Shown: positions 45,695-57,264, counted from the first letter of the stretch. The stretch is DNA of 64,000 nt from Theobroma cacao (GCF_000208745.1 NC_030858.1:22638178-22702177); one strand, 5' to 3'. Translations and numbers: made by a program. Notes: generated from the sequence alone by a model not told the origin.

Positions 45695-46888
45695 TGTTGG
45701 TCCCAAATAAGTGAGCTAGAGATGGGTGAATAGCGCTTTTTGAATGTTACTAAAATTGACTTCAAATTGGGGCAAGTTAAAGGTCAAGATGAGAAGTTAA
45801 TTGCAATGAAAGAATGATTTAAAGAAAAATGAAATGAAAACTAAAACAGAGCAGACATTGCACAAAGATTTATAGTGGTTCAGTCAAAGACTTACATCCA
45901 CTATCTTGATCTTCCAATCAAGGATTTTTCAAACCAAATCACTATAAATAGTGAAATTTTCAAGCTTCCACCAAGCTTTTACAATGGCTTTTCATAGGAT
46001 CAGCCACAACCTTTAACAATGGTTTTTTCTAGGATCAACCAAAACCCAAAACTAACTTTTCCTAGGTTGAGTTGGAACCTATACAACCAATCAAGCTAAC
46101 CCAAGCTCGATCAATCCCCTTAGAGTGACTAGCATACTCTAAGTAATCAAGGAGAATAGAAATAAAGAAGTACCTATGATCACTAACCTAACTGAATGGT
46201 ACAAGATGAAGTGCTTAACTCTATTACAAGGATTGGAGTGAAGTGCAGAAAGTATGGAGAGAGTTTTTTCTATTTTTGAGCTTTTTTTTATCTTGGAAGC
46301 ATCTGATCTTGTTCTTAGCCATTGGGAGTGCCTTATATACTCGAAAACCAACTCTAATAGATGTCTGATAGTTTTTGACCATTGGGAAATAGTTTGGAGT
46401 CAATTCTAGCTGTTAGTCTATCTTCTAGCATTCAAATTCAAATTTTCAAACAGTGTGCTCTTAGTTGACTAACATACTTCTTAGTCGACTAAGTCTTTTT
46501 TGTCTTCTAATCCTAGTTTCTGGCAATGAGCACTTAGTCGACTAACCATGCTTCTTGGTAGAATAAGTCTTCTCTATTTTCTTATTGAAGTTTCAAGTAG
46601 TAAGCACTTAGTCGACTAACCCTATTTCTTGGTCGACTAAGTCTTTTCTGTTTCTGGACCGACCAACTTCATTTTTGAATTTTAGTTAACTAACTCCATT
46701 AGTTATCTGACTAAAAGGCTTCTGTTTTATGGCCCAATTGTAGCTCCTTATTCTTATGAGTTTTGATATTTGCTTTTCAGTGATTAATTTATTATTGACA
46801 TACATTTTCATCCTGTACACTCAAGTAGTATAGTTAGACATAAAAGAGTGGGAATGTTTTATTATCATCAAAAACTATGGAGCCAACA
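45695..46888 (-). repeat. Complete 5' LTR of the copia element
   Basis: 1194 bp. On the - strand it starts TGTTGGCTCCATAG and ends GGGACCAACA, with short terminal inverted repeats TGTTGG/CCAACA. A TATA-like TATATAAGGCAC lies near 46330 on the - strand. Palindromic phrases lie upstream of it, at 46440-46680. Confidence 0.92.
46440..46680. repeat. CTTAGTCGACTAAG palindrome cluster in the copia LTR
   Basis: At least six variants of the perfect 14-base palindrome CTTAGTCGACTAAG, e.g. near 46483, 46530, 46607 and 46632, in the U3 part about 100-350 bases upstream of the TATA-like sequence. Related phrases occur in the antisense solo LTR (37375-37445) and before the third ORF (36945-37045). Confidence 0.8.
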
Positions 46889-46893
46889 TTTAA

Positions 46894-48821
46894 TTCTAGT
46901 TAATTTCAAATTTTAATTTGTCAATTTTATATTTCTTTCCCCGTTAATTGATTTTTATTTATTTGATTGTTGTAGGTATGGGACTTTCATGAGGTAAGTA
47001 AATTCAAAAGAAAAAAAAATGGATGTCGCGATGGCATGGAACTCAGCGTTGCGGCATGGTGCATCAGGCCCTCTCTTGTACAAAAACTCAAGAGGAGGTC
47101 ATCGTGTGCTACAAACTCAGCTCTGTGTCATTGAATGCCTAACCTAACCCATACATTAGATCGGGGCTAGAGCACCGCGATGCCAAAAAAGGAGCACCGT
47201 GGCACTGTGTCATAGGGTTTTTCTTTAAAAGCCTCGATTTTTTCCTTTCTCTCACCCTCTCTTCATATTTTAGGTTCCTTTCTCTCTCTAACCTTTAGAA
47301 CTGTTCCTCTCCCTTCCACCCACATCTCACCCATTGACAATTTTTTGCATTTTCTCACTTCTTTGTGACAAGTAAAAGTGTTCTTCGATTCATTCTCCAA
47401 TTTCTTCATTTTTCACTCAAGTAAGTCAATTTCTTCCATTATTTTTTTAGATTTGTTAGTTAAGAATATTTTAAAACATATAAAGTTAATTGGTGAACGG
47501 ATTATGTGAATTTGTACTAAAGTAAACTAGATGTGTTGGATTTTCTTTATTTTTCATGAATTTGTGCTAAATTTCATTTTTTGAAGAGGATGAATGATGA
47601 CTATCAATATTTGAATGGGCATAGAACTTGTGGGTGGTGTAGTTTGTGTTTTCAAATAATAATATATCATTGAATGGGTCATTTACTTGGACTGTGGTGG
47701 CTTGTTTTAGGAGGTAGTATTTTCTATTTGTGTGAACAGAATGGCACCCAAGAAAAGAACTCACGGGAATGGTAGCAAGACTTAATTCGATCGCAACAAA
47801 TTTCCCCTTTGAGCCAAACGACACCTTTTCTTTCGCTTAGATTCATTATATGAATTTAGAGAAAGTTTATGTGAATGTGAGAATTTTCAATTATGTATTA
47901 AATTCTAGAATTTGTTTGATTCTCTCTCGAGGCAAAATCTTAGACTATACTTAGTTAAGGAGATGATTTAGGCCATTTTTAGACCGATTAAGCCTTTTTA
48001 GCCCTCCTTTACAAAATTTATCCTTAGTTTCCCCTTTAAGCCAAACAACACTTTTTCTTTGTTTTAACACTTAATTTTCAGCCTAGACCTTTTTATAGAT
48101 TTTTCCATAATTTTTGCACCCTTCAATCCTAAGTACATAAGTCAATTTAGGAATTTTTTGAGCTAAATAGTGAAAAAGGTAGTAAAGATAAAAAATGGAG
48201 ACAAGTTCAAAATGTGATTTTATTCATCTCACTACCCAATGAAAGAAATAAGTTTGGGGTGTGAAATTGAGAAAAAGAAAAAGGGAAAGAAAGAAGAAAG
48301 GATGAAGACATGAATAAAAGAAAATTCTTGATGAAAAGGGGTATATTAGGTGAAGGAAAATAAAGCTCTTAATAGGTCCTAGAGTAATTATGTGCTTAAG
48401 ATGATTTAAGCCATATTGTCTCATATCTCACCTTGACCTTAACCATACATTACAAGCTAATTGAAGTCCTATTGATCCTTGATTTAGTGTTAGTCTACAT
48501 TAGTGGAGAGAGATATGAGAAGCAAACTTATGGAATTTAATTACTAATTTGAATTTTGCATGAATATAAACTTATCTGAATTGTATAATGTCTCGGTGAA
48601 AAGATCACATGCACATTGAAATTCACTTAACAATAAGCTTGCATTTTAATTGAGATGTGAACTTGAATAATATTTGTATGTGGATTACAGTTATGAATAT
48701 GGAGGAACTTTTGAGGATATTAAAGGCAATTAATGAAATGCTGCAATTGAACTCTAGTTAAATGTTTTCATGTTTAAGTTATTGCATTTTTTTTTTATTT
48801 TGCTCAAGGACTAGCAAAATC
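46894..48821 (+). other. Athila 3' non-coding region
   Basis: About 1.9 kb between integrase and the polypurine tract with no open frame of note. It has a likely splice acceptor (tttgattgttgtag near 46975), a segment of near-palindromic phrases (about 47030-47210, e.g. gagcaccgtggcactg), a pyrimidine-rich tract, and a splice-donor-like tcaagtaagtc near 47420. In some Athila elements an env-like gene lies here; none is visible in this copy. Confidence 0.6.
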
Positions 48822-48836
48822 TTAAGTTTGGGGGTG
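48822..48836 (+). promoter_or_regulatory. Athila polypurine tract
   Basis: ttaagtttgggggtg directly before the LTR start TGATAACTC. This is the usual plus-strand primer of Athila-group elements. Confidence 0.8.
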
Positions 48837-50483
48837 TGATAACTCTATTATATAGAGTTATTTTTAACACATTTTTCGGGCTTTAATAGCTAGACCTTTG
48901 CATTTTAGGTTCGAATTTTAGCATTTTAGGTGTTTTCTAATGTAAGTTAGATTACATGTTGAATAGTTAAATTAAGTTATTTTAGATTAATTTACTTTAT
49001 TTTGTTTTAATTTAGTTTAAGAAAAATTGATGTCAATTTCTCTCATGGTTATGTGTAGGATATGTAATGAGCAAGGTGAAATTGAGTCAAAATAGTACAA
49101 GTATGGTGAAGGTGTCACTCGTACATGTTGCAGTAATTTAAAGCTAACTTATGTTACAGAAGTCCAATTTATGTAATTTTTAATTCATTGGAAACCTAAG
49201 AGAATAGGCTGCAAGTTTCATGTTTTCCACTTTACCCAGTTCGTACTAGATTGAAGTGAAAATCACATTCAAATTTGATAGACAAATGTAGTTCTACACT
49301 AAGGCAGCATGGTGACAAAGGCTGTGGCTTTGAGTTACTCATGGCCACGGTGCTGAAGAATCTACCACCATAGTGTTGGGGGAACCATGGCTGCAGTGCT
49401 GAGCTGGAAGGGTGCATCATACAATTGGCGGAGAGCACGGAGCTGCGGTGCCAAAAAAGGAGCATCACGATGATACCAAAGCTTGTCATGGCACCGTGGC
49501 ACCACCCTGTTTTCCAAAATTAAAAATTCTGACAAGAAATTAGAAAGTAGGGCATCTTATATATATTTAAAAGCCTTTGGAGAGCATTCAAAGAGTGAGA
49601 CGGCAACAGCTTTTTTGGAGAATTGGAGCTACGAATCAATCAAGAATTCAAGAGCAATTGAGAGAGATTCACGATCAACCAAGCTTTGACATTAGTTCAT
49701 TTCTGTCCTTTTGTTTTATTCTTATTTTCTTGTTTTGAATTCATGACTAAATTTCTTTGGATTTTTTTTTTTAGATATTATGAACTAATTTGCTTATCTA
49801 GGAATATGGTGGATTTCAACATGTAGTCTGAATACTTGTTTTTCTACTATTTATCATGAATGGGTATCGTTTTACTTATTCAAATCTATTCTTAATGCCT
49901 TTAATAGCCTAATCAACAATTAATTGATTTGTGAATCTAAATGAAACTCGACAAAGAGATTTTAGGTCGGACTAAGATTTAAATAGTGTATGTTCATGTC
50001 ATTTAGGTGATTTGATTCGCGATTTGGATAGACATACGCCAATTGCCACACATAGCCAAATTAGGACAATTGCTTAATGAACTTAATTTGATTAATTCCT
50101 ATATACATATAGTCAACTAATTAAGTTAGGTGTACGTACAAGCATCTCGATGGAGACTTGTCCATAGCTTTGGATTCTAGGTTAGTAAAACTACCCAAAA
50201 AAGATAAATAACAAGAAAAGCTAGTATCAAAAAAGGTGGATTCTAAGTCTTTAATCTACTATTTTTCTCAACATATTTAATTTTTGATGGTTTATTTAGT
50301 GTTAATTGTAATTTCATCTTTAATTTAGCTTTTTAATTTTTGAATTGCTTAAATAAGATTAATTTGTTCTACAATTTTAGTACTTAGTGAAACTTTAGAA
50401 ATAAATCCTTGTGGGAACAATAAGCTAGACTTACTATATATATTACTTGCTCGATGGGTATACTTGCGTGTGCAAAATCAACA
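48837..50483 (+). repeat. Athila 3' LTR
   Basis: 1647 bp, TGATAACTC to ATCAACA, co-linear with the 5' LTR outside its insertion. Phrases such as catggcaccgtggcacc at 49300-49510 are near-palindromic. Confidence 0.88.
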
Positions 50484-50737
50484 ATAGCTAAGACATTTTC
50501 TCTCTTACGCCGCGACGCTAAATTGTGCATGATGCCAAACTTGAGGCACTGTAGTGCCATTGCTCGGGTGATGTAGTGCTCATACCTTTACAATTTCATG
50601 TTGTCTATTTCCAAGGTGTCACGACACTCTCCTTCTTGCGCCGCGACATTGAATTTTTTCTGGTACCTACAAAATTAATAAGAAAAAATCAATAATTAAT
50701 GAAAAGAAACATTAAATACTAAATAAAATGGTACATA
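50484..50737 (-). other. Right flank: antisense Athila-like relic
   Basis: On the - strand it reads GTAGGTACC, a short A-rich stretch, then ATGTCGCGGCGC-type phrases, the same order as the Athila 3' region near 46975-47060. With the left flank (1-571) it suggests the host site was an older, inverted Athila 3' region. Confidence 0.45.
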
Positions 50738-51930
50738 TGTGGTATCAAAAGCATGATGGCCTTATTTGTGGAATTATGCTCCGTTCAATGATGAGAATTT
50801 TGGATGTTGATTTGATTTGAGGTTGAGTGGAGTCCTATTCCCTATGACTTTGTTTTGTGGCTACAGGGATGGTGGTAAGTAGGAATGGTGGTTTAATCCC
50901 TTTTGTAGTGTTGTGATGCTGTCCGTTAAGAATACCCCATATGATGACTTTGATTCTCCTCCTGTTGCTTCGGCATGCACGTGATTTGACGCTCCGCTTG
51001 TTGCTTAGGCATCATACATGATTTCATTCTCCACCAGCGGCTTTAACCCTGAGCGTGATTTGACTCCATCGATTGGCCACCGTGCATGATTTGATAATGT
51101 CTAGGGAGGACCACTTTATGATTATGATTTCAATTATGAGTGATATGACATAGCCTTAGATAGGAAGAGATTAATTTTAATTTTATATGACACTTTGGTA
51201 ACTAAGGTATGCCTATGAAGAGTAACTTTGTAATGGCTTTGAGGGTAAGCCTAACACAATATGTACTATTTGTGGAGATATTGTGACATGTGTGATTTGT
51301 GAGATTATGGAATATTCTAGCGATGAATGGCATACCCATAATATTAGAGATGTTAGTTAGAATAATTTATTGCATTGAAAATGCAATATATATGTTTACA
51401 TTTATCAACATTAACATATTTGATTTATCTGCACCCGTCATTGAGTATTCGGTGACTCACCCATTTGTTGTACCTTGTTAAGATAAATAGGCCATTGGAC
51501 AGTGCATGGAGAAGCTTGTCCTTTGACAGACCAGTTCTAGCATCTGATAGGTCTCCCATTTGATGGGTCCACTTCATTGAGTCTGTGATGTATTAGCTTT
51601 CGCCTATGGATTTTAGGTTTAGTTTTGATGTATGTAGGCACGATATTGCCATTTAAATTTGTCTAAGGGTTGTAAAGTACAAACCTACTTTGATGGCTAA
51701 TGTAGGGCCTTATGAAAATTGTTAAGATGCTGATGTATAAACTATGTGCCAAGAGGCAACTTATACGTATTTGAATTTGAATTATATTATGAATATATTA
51801 TTGTGGAAAACCCTTGGCTATATGTTATATGTTCTACTTTGATCCGAATTTCTGAGGCTTGCTCGAGTCTCATGAGCTTTGGTTGCTAGGCTCGTGCATC
51901 AGTCACGGCTCCTCGATTTGGATCATGACA
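50738..51930 (+). mobile_element. Probable solo LTR or LTR fragment
   Basis: Begins TGTGGTATCAAAAGC and ends GGATCATGACA, resembling the ends of chromovirus LTRs (TGTGATACC...GTGACA). AT-rich DNA on both sides looks alike. The flanking 5-mers (acata, tttat) do not match, so no target duplication supports the limits. The content is non-coding, with a tandem repeat at about 50955-51095. Confidence 0.4.
50955..51095. repeat. Degenerate tandem repeat, about 35-40 base units
   Basis: Three to four units around gtgatttgacgctccgc, gatttcattctccacc, gtgatttgactccatc and gatttgataatg, spaced 30-40 bases. Confidence 0.5.
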
Positions 51931-52130
51931 TTTATAGTCCTACAAAAAACATAAAAGTAATAAATAATAACCAAACTAAGGTAAATAAACATAAAATAAT
52001 ATAAAGTAATAAAAATAAACTAATTAAAAAAATAACTAAAAATAACTAAATCCTAATCTCAACTCAAGAACTTAACTAGCTTTTAAGAACAAATTGTGAT
52101 AAAAATAATTCTATAAAATAAAATTATCAT

Positions 52131-52404
52131 GGGGCAAGTATTAATTTGATGCTTTTGCCTATCTACAACAAGTTGGGTTTAGGAGAGATTAAGTCCACTA
52201 CTGTGACTCTACAATTGGCATATAGAACCCTCATATGTCCGAGAGGTATAGTGGAAGATGTGCTTGTAAATGTGGATAAACTTATCTTCCCGGAGGGTTT
52301 CATAGTACTAGATATAGAAGAGGATAAACGGGTTCTTATTATCCTCGGGAGAACTTTTCTTATGTATTGCTAGAGCACTCATCGATATGGAGAAGGGAGA
52401 ACTT
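52131..52404 (+). pseudogene. Athila protease fragment, separate copy
   Basis: Starts inside the active-site block (GASINLM), then TTVTLQLAYRTLICPRGIVE, FIVLDIEEDKRVLIILGRTF and a frameshifted GEL-like end. It parallels 24898-25170 but is a different copy, more like the consensus at ILGR.F. It is a fragment with no LTR attached, so a relic of another Athila insertion. Confidence 0.75.
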
Positions 52405-52630
52405 ACCTTGTGAATGCAGTGGCTCTCTTTGGGGGTTTTGCCTTTTTGGTTTTTGGTGTGTACAGGGGACGTTTCTCTGTGACCTTTGGAGGAGGTTTTG
52501 GAAAGATATATGAGAGAAAATGGACTGATATACGAATCAAAGCTTTCTGGCCTTCTGTTTGTGTGTAATGGTGGAGGGGTTCCTTTCCCTTGATGATGAA
52601 TAAATTTGATACTATTCGAAAAAAAAAAAT
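52405..52630 (+). mobile_element. Probable truncated LINE 3' end with poly(A)
   Basis: Sequence that ends TTGATGATGAATAAATTTGA then tactattcg and 11 A (about 52619-52629). Plant L1-type LINEs often end in a similar tgatgaataaa phrase before poly(A). The left edge is abrupt against the Athila fragment. No clear target duplication was found. A processed transcript is the alternative. Confidence 0.45.
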
Positions 52631-53375
52631 TTGAACATTTAGTCGATAAATCATTATGAAAGGTTATAACACGATCACACTGATCAAATCTGTTAAACTG
52701 CTAAGGTTGTCAATACTCGAAAGTGCGCTAAAGACATCCATGATTCCCTCGCACTTGGCGAAACATGAAATTCTTTTATAATTAACGAAGTGCCTGGCAA
52801 TGCCATCACTCCCTGCGTGATAAATAGTAATGAAACTCTGATCATACAACTCCTGAGAAGACAATTCATGCACTCCAAATAATAAAGCAGAGAGCTCACA
52901 AGACAGCTGAACAAATAAATACACAATTGGAGAAGCTAAAGCTAAGATGCTGCTGGGATACCAGCATTTGTCATGAAACTCGAAACAAATAAAAAATGGA
53001 AAAGATGCATAGTATAAAGATTCAATGCATTGAACTTGGTTATCAATCAGGAAGAATCCCCAATACCTGTTTATAGAGTACATTTATTTTACTTAAGAAG
53101 TATTTGTTCCTTGTGAACTCCCAAATCAGTAACTCTCGGTTTCAATTGGTACTTGTTGACTCCGGTTTCGGCCACACCCTAAACTTTACTAGGACAAACT
53201 AAAGATAACTTTGAAGATCCTACTTCAAATGCACTTCAAAATTTGTAAACAAAATGGTTTGACTTTGAGGATGTGTGGAATTTGCCAGAACTAGCAAAAA
53301 AGAATACAACAAAACCAAAAATAAAGATTTTATTTAATTCATGGACTCCAACAATAATTCCCATCTCTGAGAACT

Positions 53376-56300
53376 CTACAACCCTATGCTTTTCTGTGCC
53401 TTCTGAATCTGGTTGAGGAATATCCAAGTCATCTGCATAAGAGAACATCCAGTCATCAGTGATAATTAAAAACTCTTCACTAAGCTTTCACTTTACAGTT
53501 TAAGTGGACAATCAAATATGCAGAAAGAATAGAGTAAATACCATGACATGTGGAGCAATTCTAACACAATATACGGGGAATCCTGTGTAAAATTTGAATG
53601 GTCCTCCAGACTTGAAGGTTTTCATGGTACAGTCCAAAGAGCCACTGTATGGATACTTTCCCTCAGCATCAGGTTGCATTTTCTGAATTTGTGTTTTGAC
53701 ATAATCAAAAGGTAAACTGCAAGCTGAAGCGAAAAATCCTGAAACGGTACTTGCACCTGAGACAAAGAAAAGGACCATTACTAGAGGTGGGAAAAGAGAT
53801 CAAAGGCATATCTTTGCTGAATTCAAAAGGCAGTTCACAAGTTTTACAATTAGCAATGCATGCCTATCAACACTGCTGTCTTTTTAAGAATTGGAAAAAG
53901 CATCAAAATCTATCCTGAAAGCAGATTAGGCCAAATATTTTACCTAAAAGGACATCAAGGCAGCCATGGAGAAAGAGATTTAGTCAAATAACAATGCCAC
54001 CTCCAAAATCAGGACCAGCACTAGATAAGCCCAACCAACCAATTAAAAATATAAATGAGGTAGGAGAAACCAGTTCTCTAATTAACAAACAATAAAATGC
54101 AAGGAGACAAAATATTCCTGCTACAATCTCTGCATGTATCTTTGAAACTGTAAAAAGGGTTGTTTCAAACAAACTTACTCAAAAAATAAAGGCCTCATGG
54201 CCAAGGCATAGCATAATTAGTAAACATAACTCCCCTCCAAGAAGGAGGGTCAGTGTTCAAGCCTTCTCCTCCCTGACTGACCATGCTCACCCCCAAAAAA
54301 TAATATTAATAAAATAAACAAATGTAAAATATAAAAACAGCTTCAGAAAAGACAAACAAACCCAAAGATCAAAAAAGTAAAATTTCTCCCTCTTAAGATT
54401 AAAACTAATCCTTAGTTTCTTTTCATTAAGATCTCCTTTCACAATACTTACATTTGCTATCAAAAAACCCCAAGGCTTCTCATCTTTAGGTATTACTCTA
54501 TTAGCCTAAGTCTTTGTTGAGTGCACTAGCAACCATAAATTAGTTAAACAAGAAAACCTAATTTGTTGTGCTTATTTAACTTTTGCTTACATCTATACTA
54601 TTAATAAAGTACTTGACGAGATTGATGTCACGAGTCAAGTGACACCAACTCAGTTGCTAAATTGACAAAAAAACGAAATCATACAATTAAATATATGTAT
54701 TAATAAGGCCATATTAGTTATTTACTTTTCCTAGAAAGTAGCGGTGGAGTTCATATCTTTAAACCCACTTCTGTGCCTACTTTTTCTCTATTCTAAAAAT
54801 CTCAACATGCAGTTTCCCACTTCTCTCTTCTACATATTAAGATAACTACAAATTCTTTTATTTTCTGTTCTTCTCTTAATATTTATCTAAATAATCAAGT
54901 TATTTATCAATTTCACCCACATAGTGGGTTTGCATAGAACTAGTATTTATTAACCCTCCTTAGCTAAGTGTCTTCATCAAAGTCATGGGTTAAAATGTCC
55001 TCTCATAGCCTATCTTTCTCATAAAACCTAGTCAGTACACTATTTCTTTATTATTAAGTCCATGATGGCAATGCTCACATAGATAATATACATACCTTCA
55101 CACAAACAACTCCGAATTAGCACATATGTAATATATATACAGAAGTGAAAGAAAAAGATATGACATCATAATGCATATGTTAAAAATTTTTCATCCAACA
55201 TTTGCAATAATAAGGAAAATAAAACAAGTCATTCACTTGAAGGAAATTTTTATGAAATGAAGTATTAAAACCTGGTGGTTGTTGGGATAAATTATTATGT
55301 TCAGACCAATCTTTCATGCACATGGCATTGAAAAGGGATGTGCTTAATCACAACAAGTAAAATATAAACTCCAATTATCATTAGGTAGTCCAACAACGCT
55401 ACATGTTTCAACAATCTTTCCTAATGTTACCAATAACTTCTAACAAATGACTTCTGCTATTTGCCTATACCAACAAAGTATCAGTTAGGGAACTTAGGGA
55501 TAAGTTAAGCTGACTTAACAAATTTAGAACATAAAGTAGTCCTTTTTCTTTTGCGATGATAGTTAATGAAAGACTTTAAAATGGTTAAAACATCCATATG
55601 CTACTTAGAAAGACTATTACCTAGCACTGTAGCAGCTTCTCCTAAGCCAAGGGAATCCTTGAAAAACTCAACACTTTGATCATAAGAGGCAAGCATTCCC
55701 ATGTTCAATGCCATGGCTCTAACTACGGTAGGGCCTGCACCTTTCCAAAGTGCCAAAACCCCTTCATCAGCAACAATACGATAGAGAGCATGGAATGCAT
55801 TCGAGTAATTTCGGCGCTGAGCAGCAGGCAAAGTGGCATCAGCCTGCATACGGATAAGTGCCAAATCAGCTGGGCTGCCAACACAGGCTCCAATAGCACC
55901 AGCAGTCAGACCACACAAAGCCTTCTGATACAGTGGTAGGGGCTTCCCATCATTGGCTTCAATTGCTTTGTTTGTCAACATTCTATACAAAAAAAATGGA
56001 AATAAATCAACATCTAAATCAGAACCCGAATGGATAATTCAAACTTAGTCTCAGAAGCAAACTATGTCAGAAAGAGACAATAAAAACAAAATCAAATGTT
56101 AATAAGGTTCAAAAATGAAATTTACACTTCAGACTCAAAACTATTAATTATTAGAACAAAAATGGAAGTATCTTGAAGAGTATAATGAAAGCCACACAAC
56201 CATTTACATCCTATCCCATATGCAGACACTAGACACTCACTTGAATGATCCAAGTCGAGCAGTAGTGTATGTAGCTTGCCTGAGCAATCCAGCTGATAGC

Positions 56301-57264
56301 CCCTGTCCAAAATAATACAACTTAGGTTCATGGACAATAGAAATATTTTCTGAATGCAACTGAGAACATCTAACCAAATTATCGAATTGTGAAAATAGGA
56401 AGTACGAATTCAGCAAGATAATGTCACTATCTCTATGTATAACCACCAATGACCAAATTGCAGTTTTAAGTTGTATAAAGTCTAGCCTCCAGATAATCGG
56501 ACTACAATGAAAGCATGAATTGTTGTCAATATCATCTTTTATATGCTATAAAGTATTAACAAATCAAGAAGCACATCTAATCCCATGAAACAGCATTGAA
56601 TTCCAATAATTTGGCAACCAAAATCGCTACATAATGTCATATACAACATAGAATAAAAATGTACAGAAACTCGAAACTTCGAACATCCTCGTTGGTATGC
56701 CATGTTAAACGAACTACAAATAAAAGATCCAGCTTCTAACACAGATCTCACAAGTCGATAGCAAAATCTAATACCTGAAAAAGTAGATCAGCCATACATA
56801 TGACTCAAAAAGTAAAAAAAAATCAAAACTTGAATGAAGTTGTAGAACAGAACCTTGTAAAAGGCACCAACACCCTCCTCTCTAAGCATGTTCTTGGTGA
56901 CAGTTGCTGCCGATCCCTGGCCCAGTTGGATTCTCACCTACACCAAACCAAAACAACAAAGGACCATTAGCCGAAATGACACAACAAAAATAGACAAATA
57001 CTCCGAAAGAAATCCGAGCAAACCCCAGATCTAAAACCCCCATCTTTGGGTTTAAAAGTAGCATCCTTTTAACACTAAAAGGAAAAACAAAGAAGTGATC
57101 TAACAGAAATACAGGGAGATATGAAAGTAAAGATGTATGAAAACCTTGATCATGTCGATGGGTTGGATGACACAGGTGGCAAGCATACCAGAGGCACCTC
57201 CATTGACAAAAGGCTTAACCTTTGGCCAGACACCAGCAGCTTGGGCCTTCTTCTCCTCTGCCAT
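53376..57264 (-). CDS. DTC: Mitochondrial dicarboxylate/tricarboxylate carrier (DTC)
   Basis: Six coding exons: 57264-57145, 56937-56854, 56302-56241, 55982-55621, 53756-53542, 53432-53376 (900 bases, 299 codons plus TAG). Every intron starts GT and ends AG and the phases agree. The protein closely resembles plant DTC (Arabidopsis At5g19760, 298 residues), an inner-membrane antiporter exchanging 2-oxoglutarate, malate, citrate and similar acids between matrix and cytosol. Three carrier repeats show: QPIDMIKVR (34-42) with EEGVGAFYKG; SPADLALIRMQ (125-135) with DEGVLALWKG (161-170); LPFDYVKTQIQ (224-234) with GGPFKFYTG. It starts MAEEKKAQ, as in the family, without a cleavable presequence, usual for these carriers. 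No stop or frameshift, so it is probably functional. A possible poly(A) signal AATAAA lies at 53334-53329. Intron 4 is long (1864 bases) and holds a Helitron and a SINE-like element. Confidence 0.96.
54191..54300 (+). mobile_element. tRNA-derived SINE-like element in DTC intron 4
   Basis: ggcctcatggccaaggcata includes a box-A-like TGGCCAAGGCA (54198-54208). GTGTTCAAGCC (54253-54263) fits the polymerase III box B. It ends in a C-rich stretch followed by an A-rich tail from 54295. aaaaaataa occurs on both sides and could be a target duplication. The A-B spacing (about 55) is long, so the call is tentative. It is antisense to the gene. Confidence 0.5.
54592..54943 (+). mobile_element. Non-autonomous Helitron in DTC intron 4
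   Basis: 352 bases. The 5' end TCTATACTATTAATAAAG is the usual plant Helitron start. The 3' end has a 6-bp hairpin ACCCAC-ata-GTGGGT (54915-54929) followed 14 bases later by the terminal CTAG (54940-54943). It is flanked by A (54591) and T (54944), the required A|T insertion site, with no target duplication, as expected. No coding sequence. It lies opposite to the gene's strand. Confidence 0.85.

Larger units (their letters stand above)
31296..46888 (-). mobile_element. SIRE-like Ty1/copia retrotransposon with third ORF
   Basis: Perfect 5-bp target duplication tttaa (31291-31295 and 46889-46893). On the - strand: 5' LTR (46888-45695), primer site (45692-45681), gag, protease, integrase, RT (YVDD), RNase H, an env-position ORF, and a truncated 3' LTR. 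The domain order (integrase before RT) is that of Ty1/copia. The long gag and extra ORF after pol suggest the SIRE/Maximus lineage. It carries an antisense solo LTR of its own family (37088-40850) and a third-family solo LTR (34170-36720). It sits in the Athila 3' non-coding region just after integrase. All genes have stops. Confidence 0.9.
572..50483 (+). mobile_element. Athila-type Ty3/gypsy retrotransposon, heavily nested
   Basis: LTR retrotransposon of the Athila group on the + strand. Order: 5' LTR (572-5192), primer site (5201-5218), gag (5317-5488 and 20803-22295), protease (24773-25342), RT, RNase H, integrase (to about 31290), a 3' non-coding region (46889-48821), polypurine tract (48822-48836) and 3' LTR (48837-50483). 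It is split by five direct insertions. Removing them with their target duplications leaves about 10.7 kb, a normal Athila size. All reading frames carry stops, so it is dead. The 5-bp flanks (tttaa on the left, atagc on the right) do not match, so no target duplication is visible for the whole element. Confidence 0.88.

Noticed and set aside
572..50483. Fungal-style repeat-induced point mutation as the source of the G-to-A changes
   Set aside because: The host is a plant; ordinary deamination of methylated cytosine explains the pattern.
50738..51930. Confident call of a solo LTR
   Set aside because: Termini look right, but the flanking 5-mers do not match and no second copy lies in the window, so it was kept only at low confidence.
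53236..53448. 70-codon - strand frame over the last DTC exon
   Set aside because: Wrong frame; the carrier frame through exon 6 (53432-53376) gives the family's MTWIFLNQIQK end and a stop.
55676..55939. 87-codon + strand frame
   Set aside because: Shadow of DTC exon 4 on the other strand.
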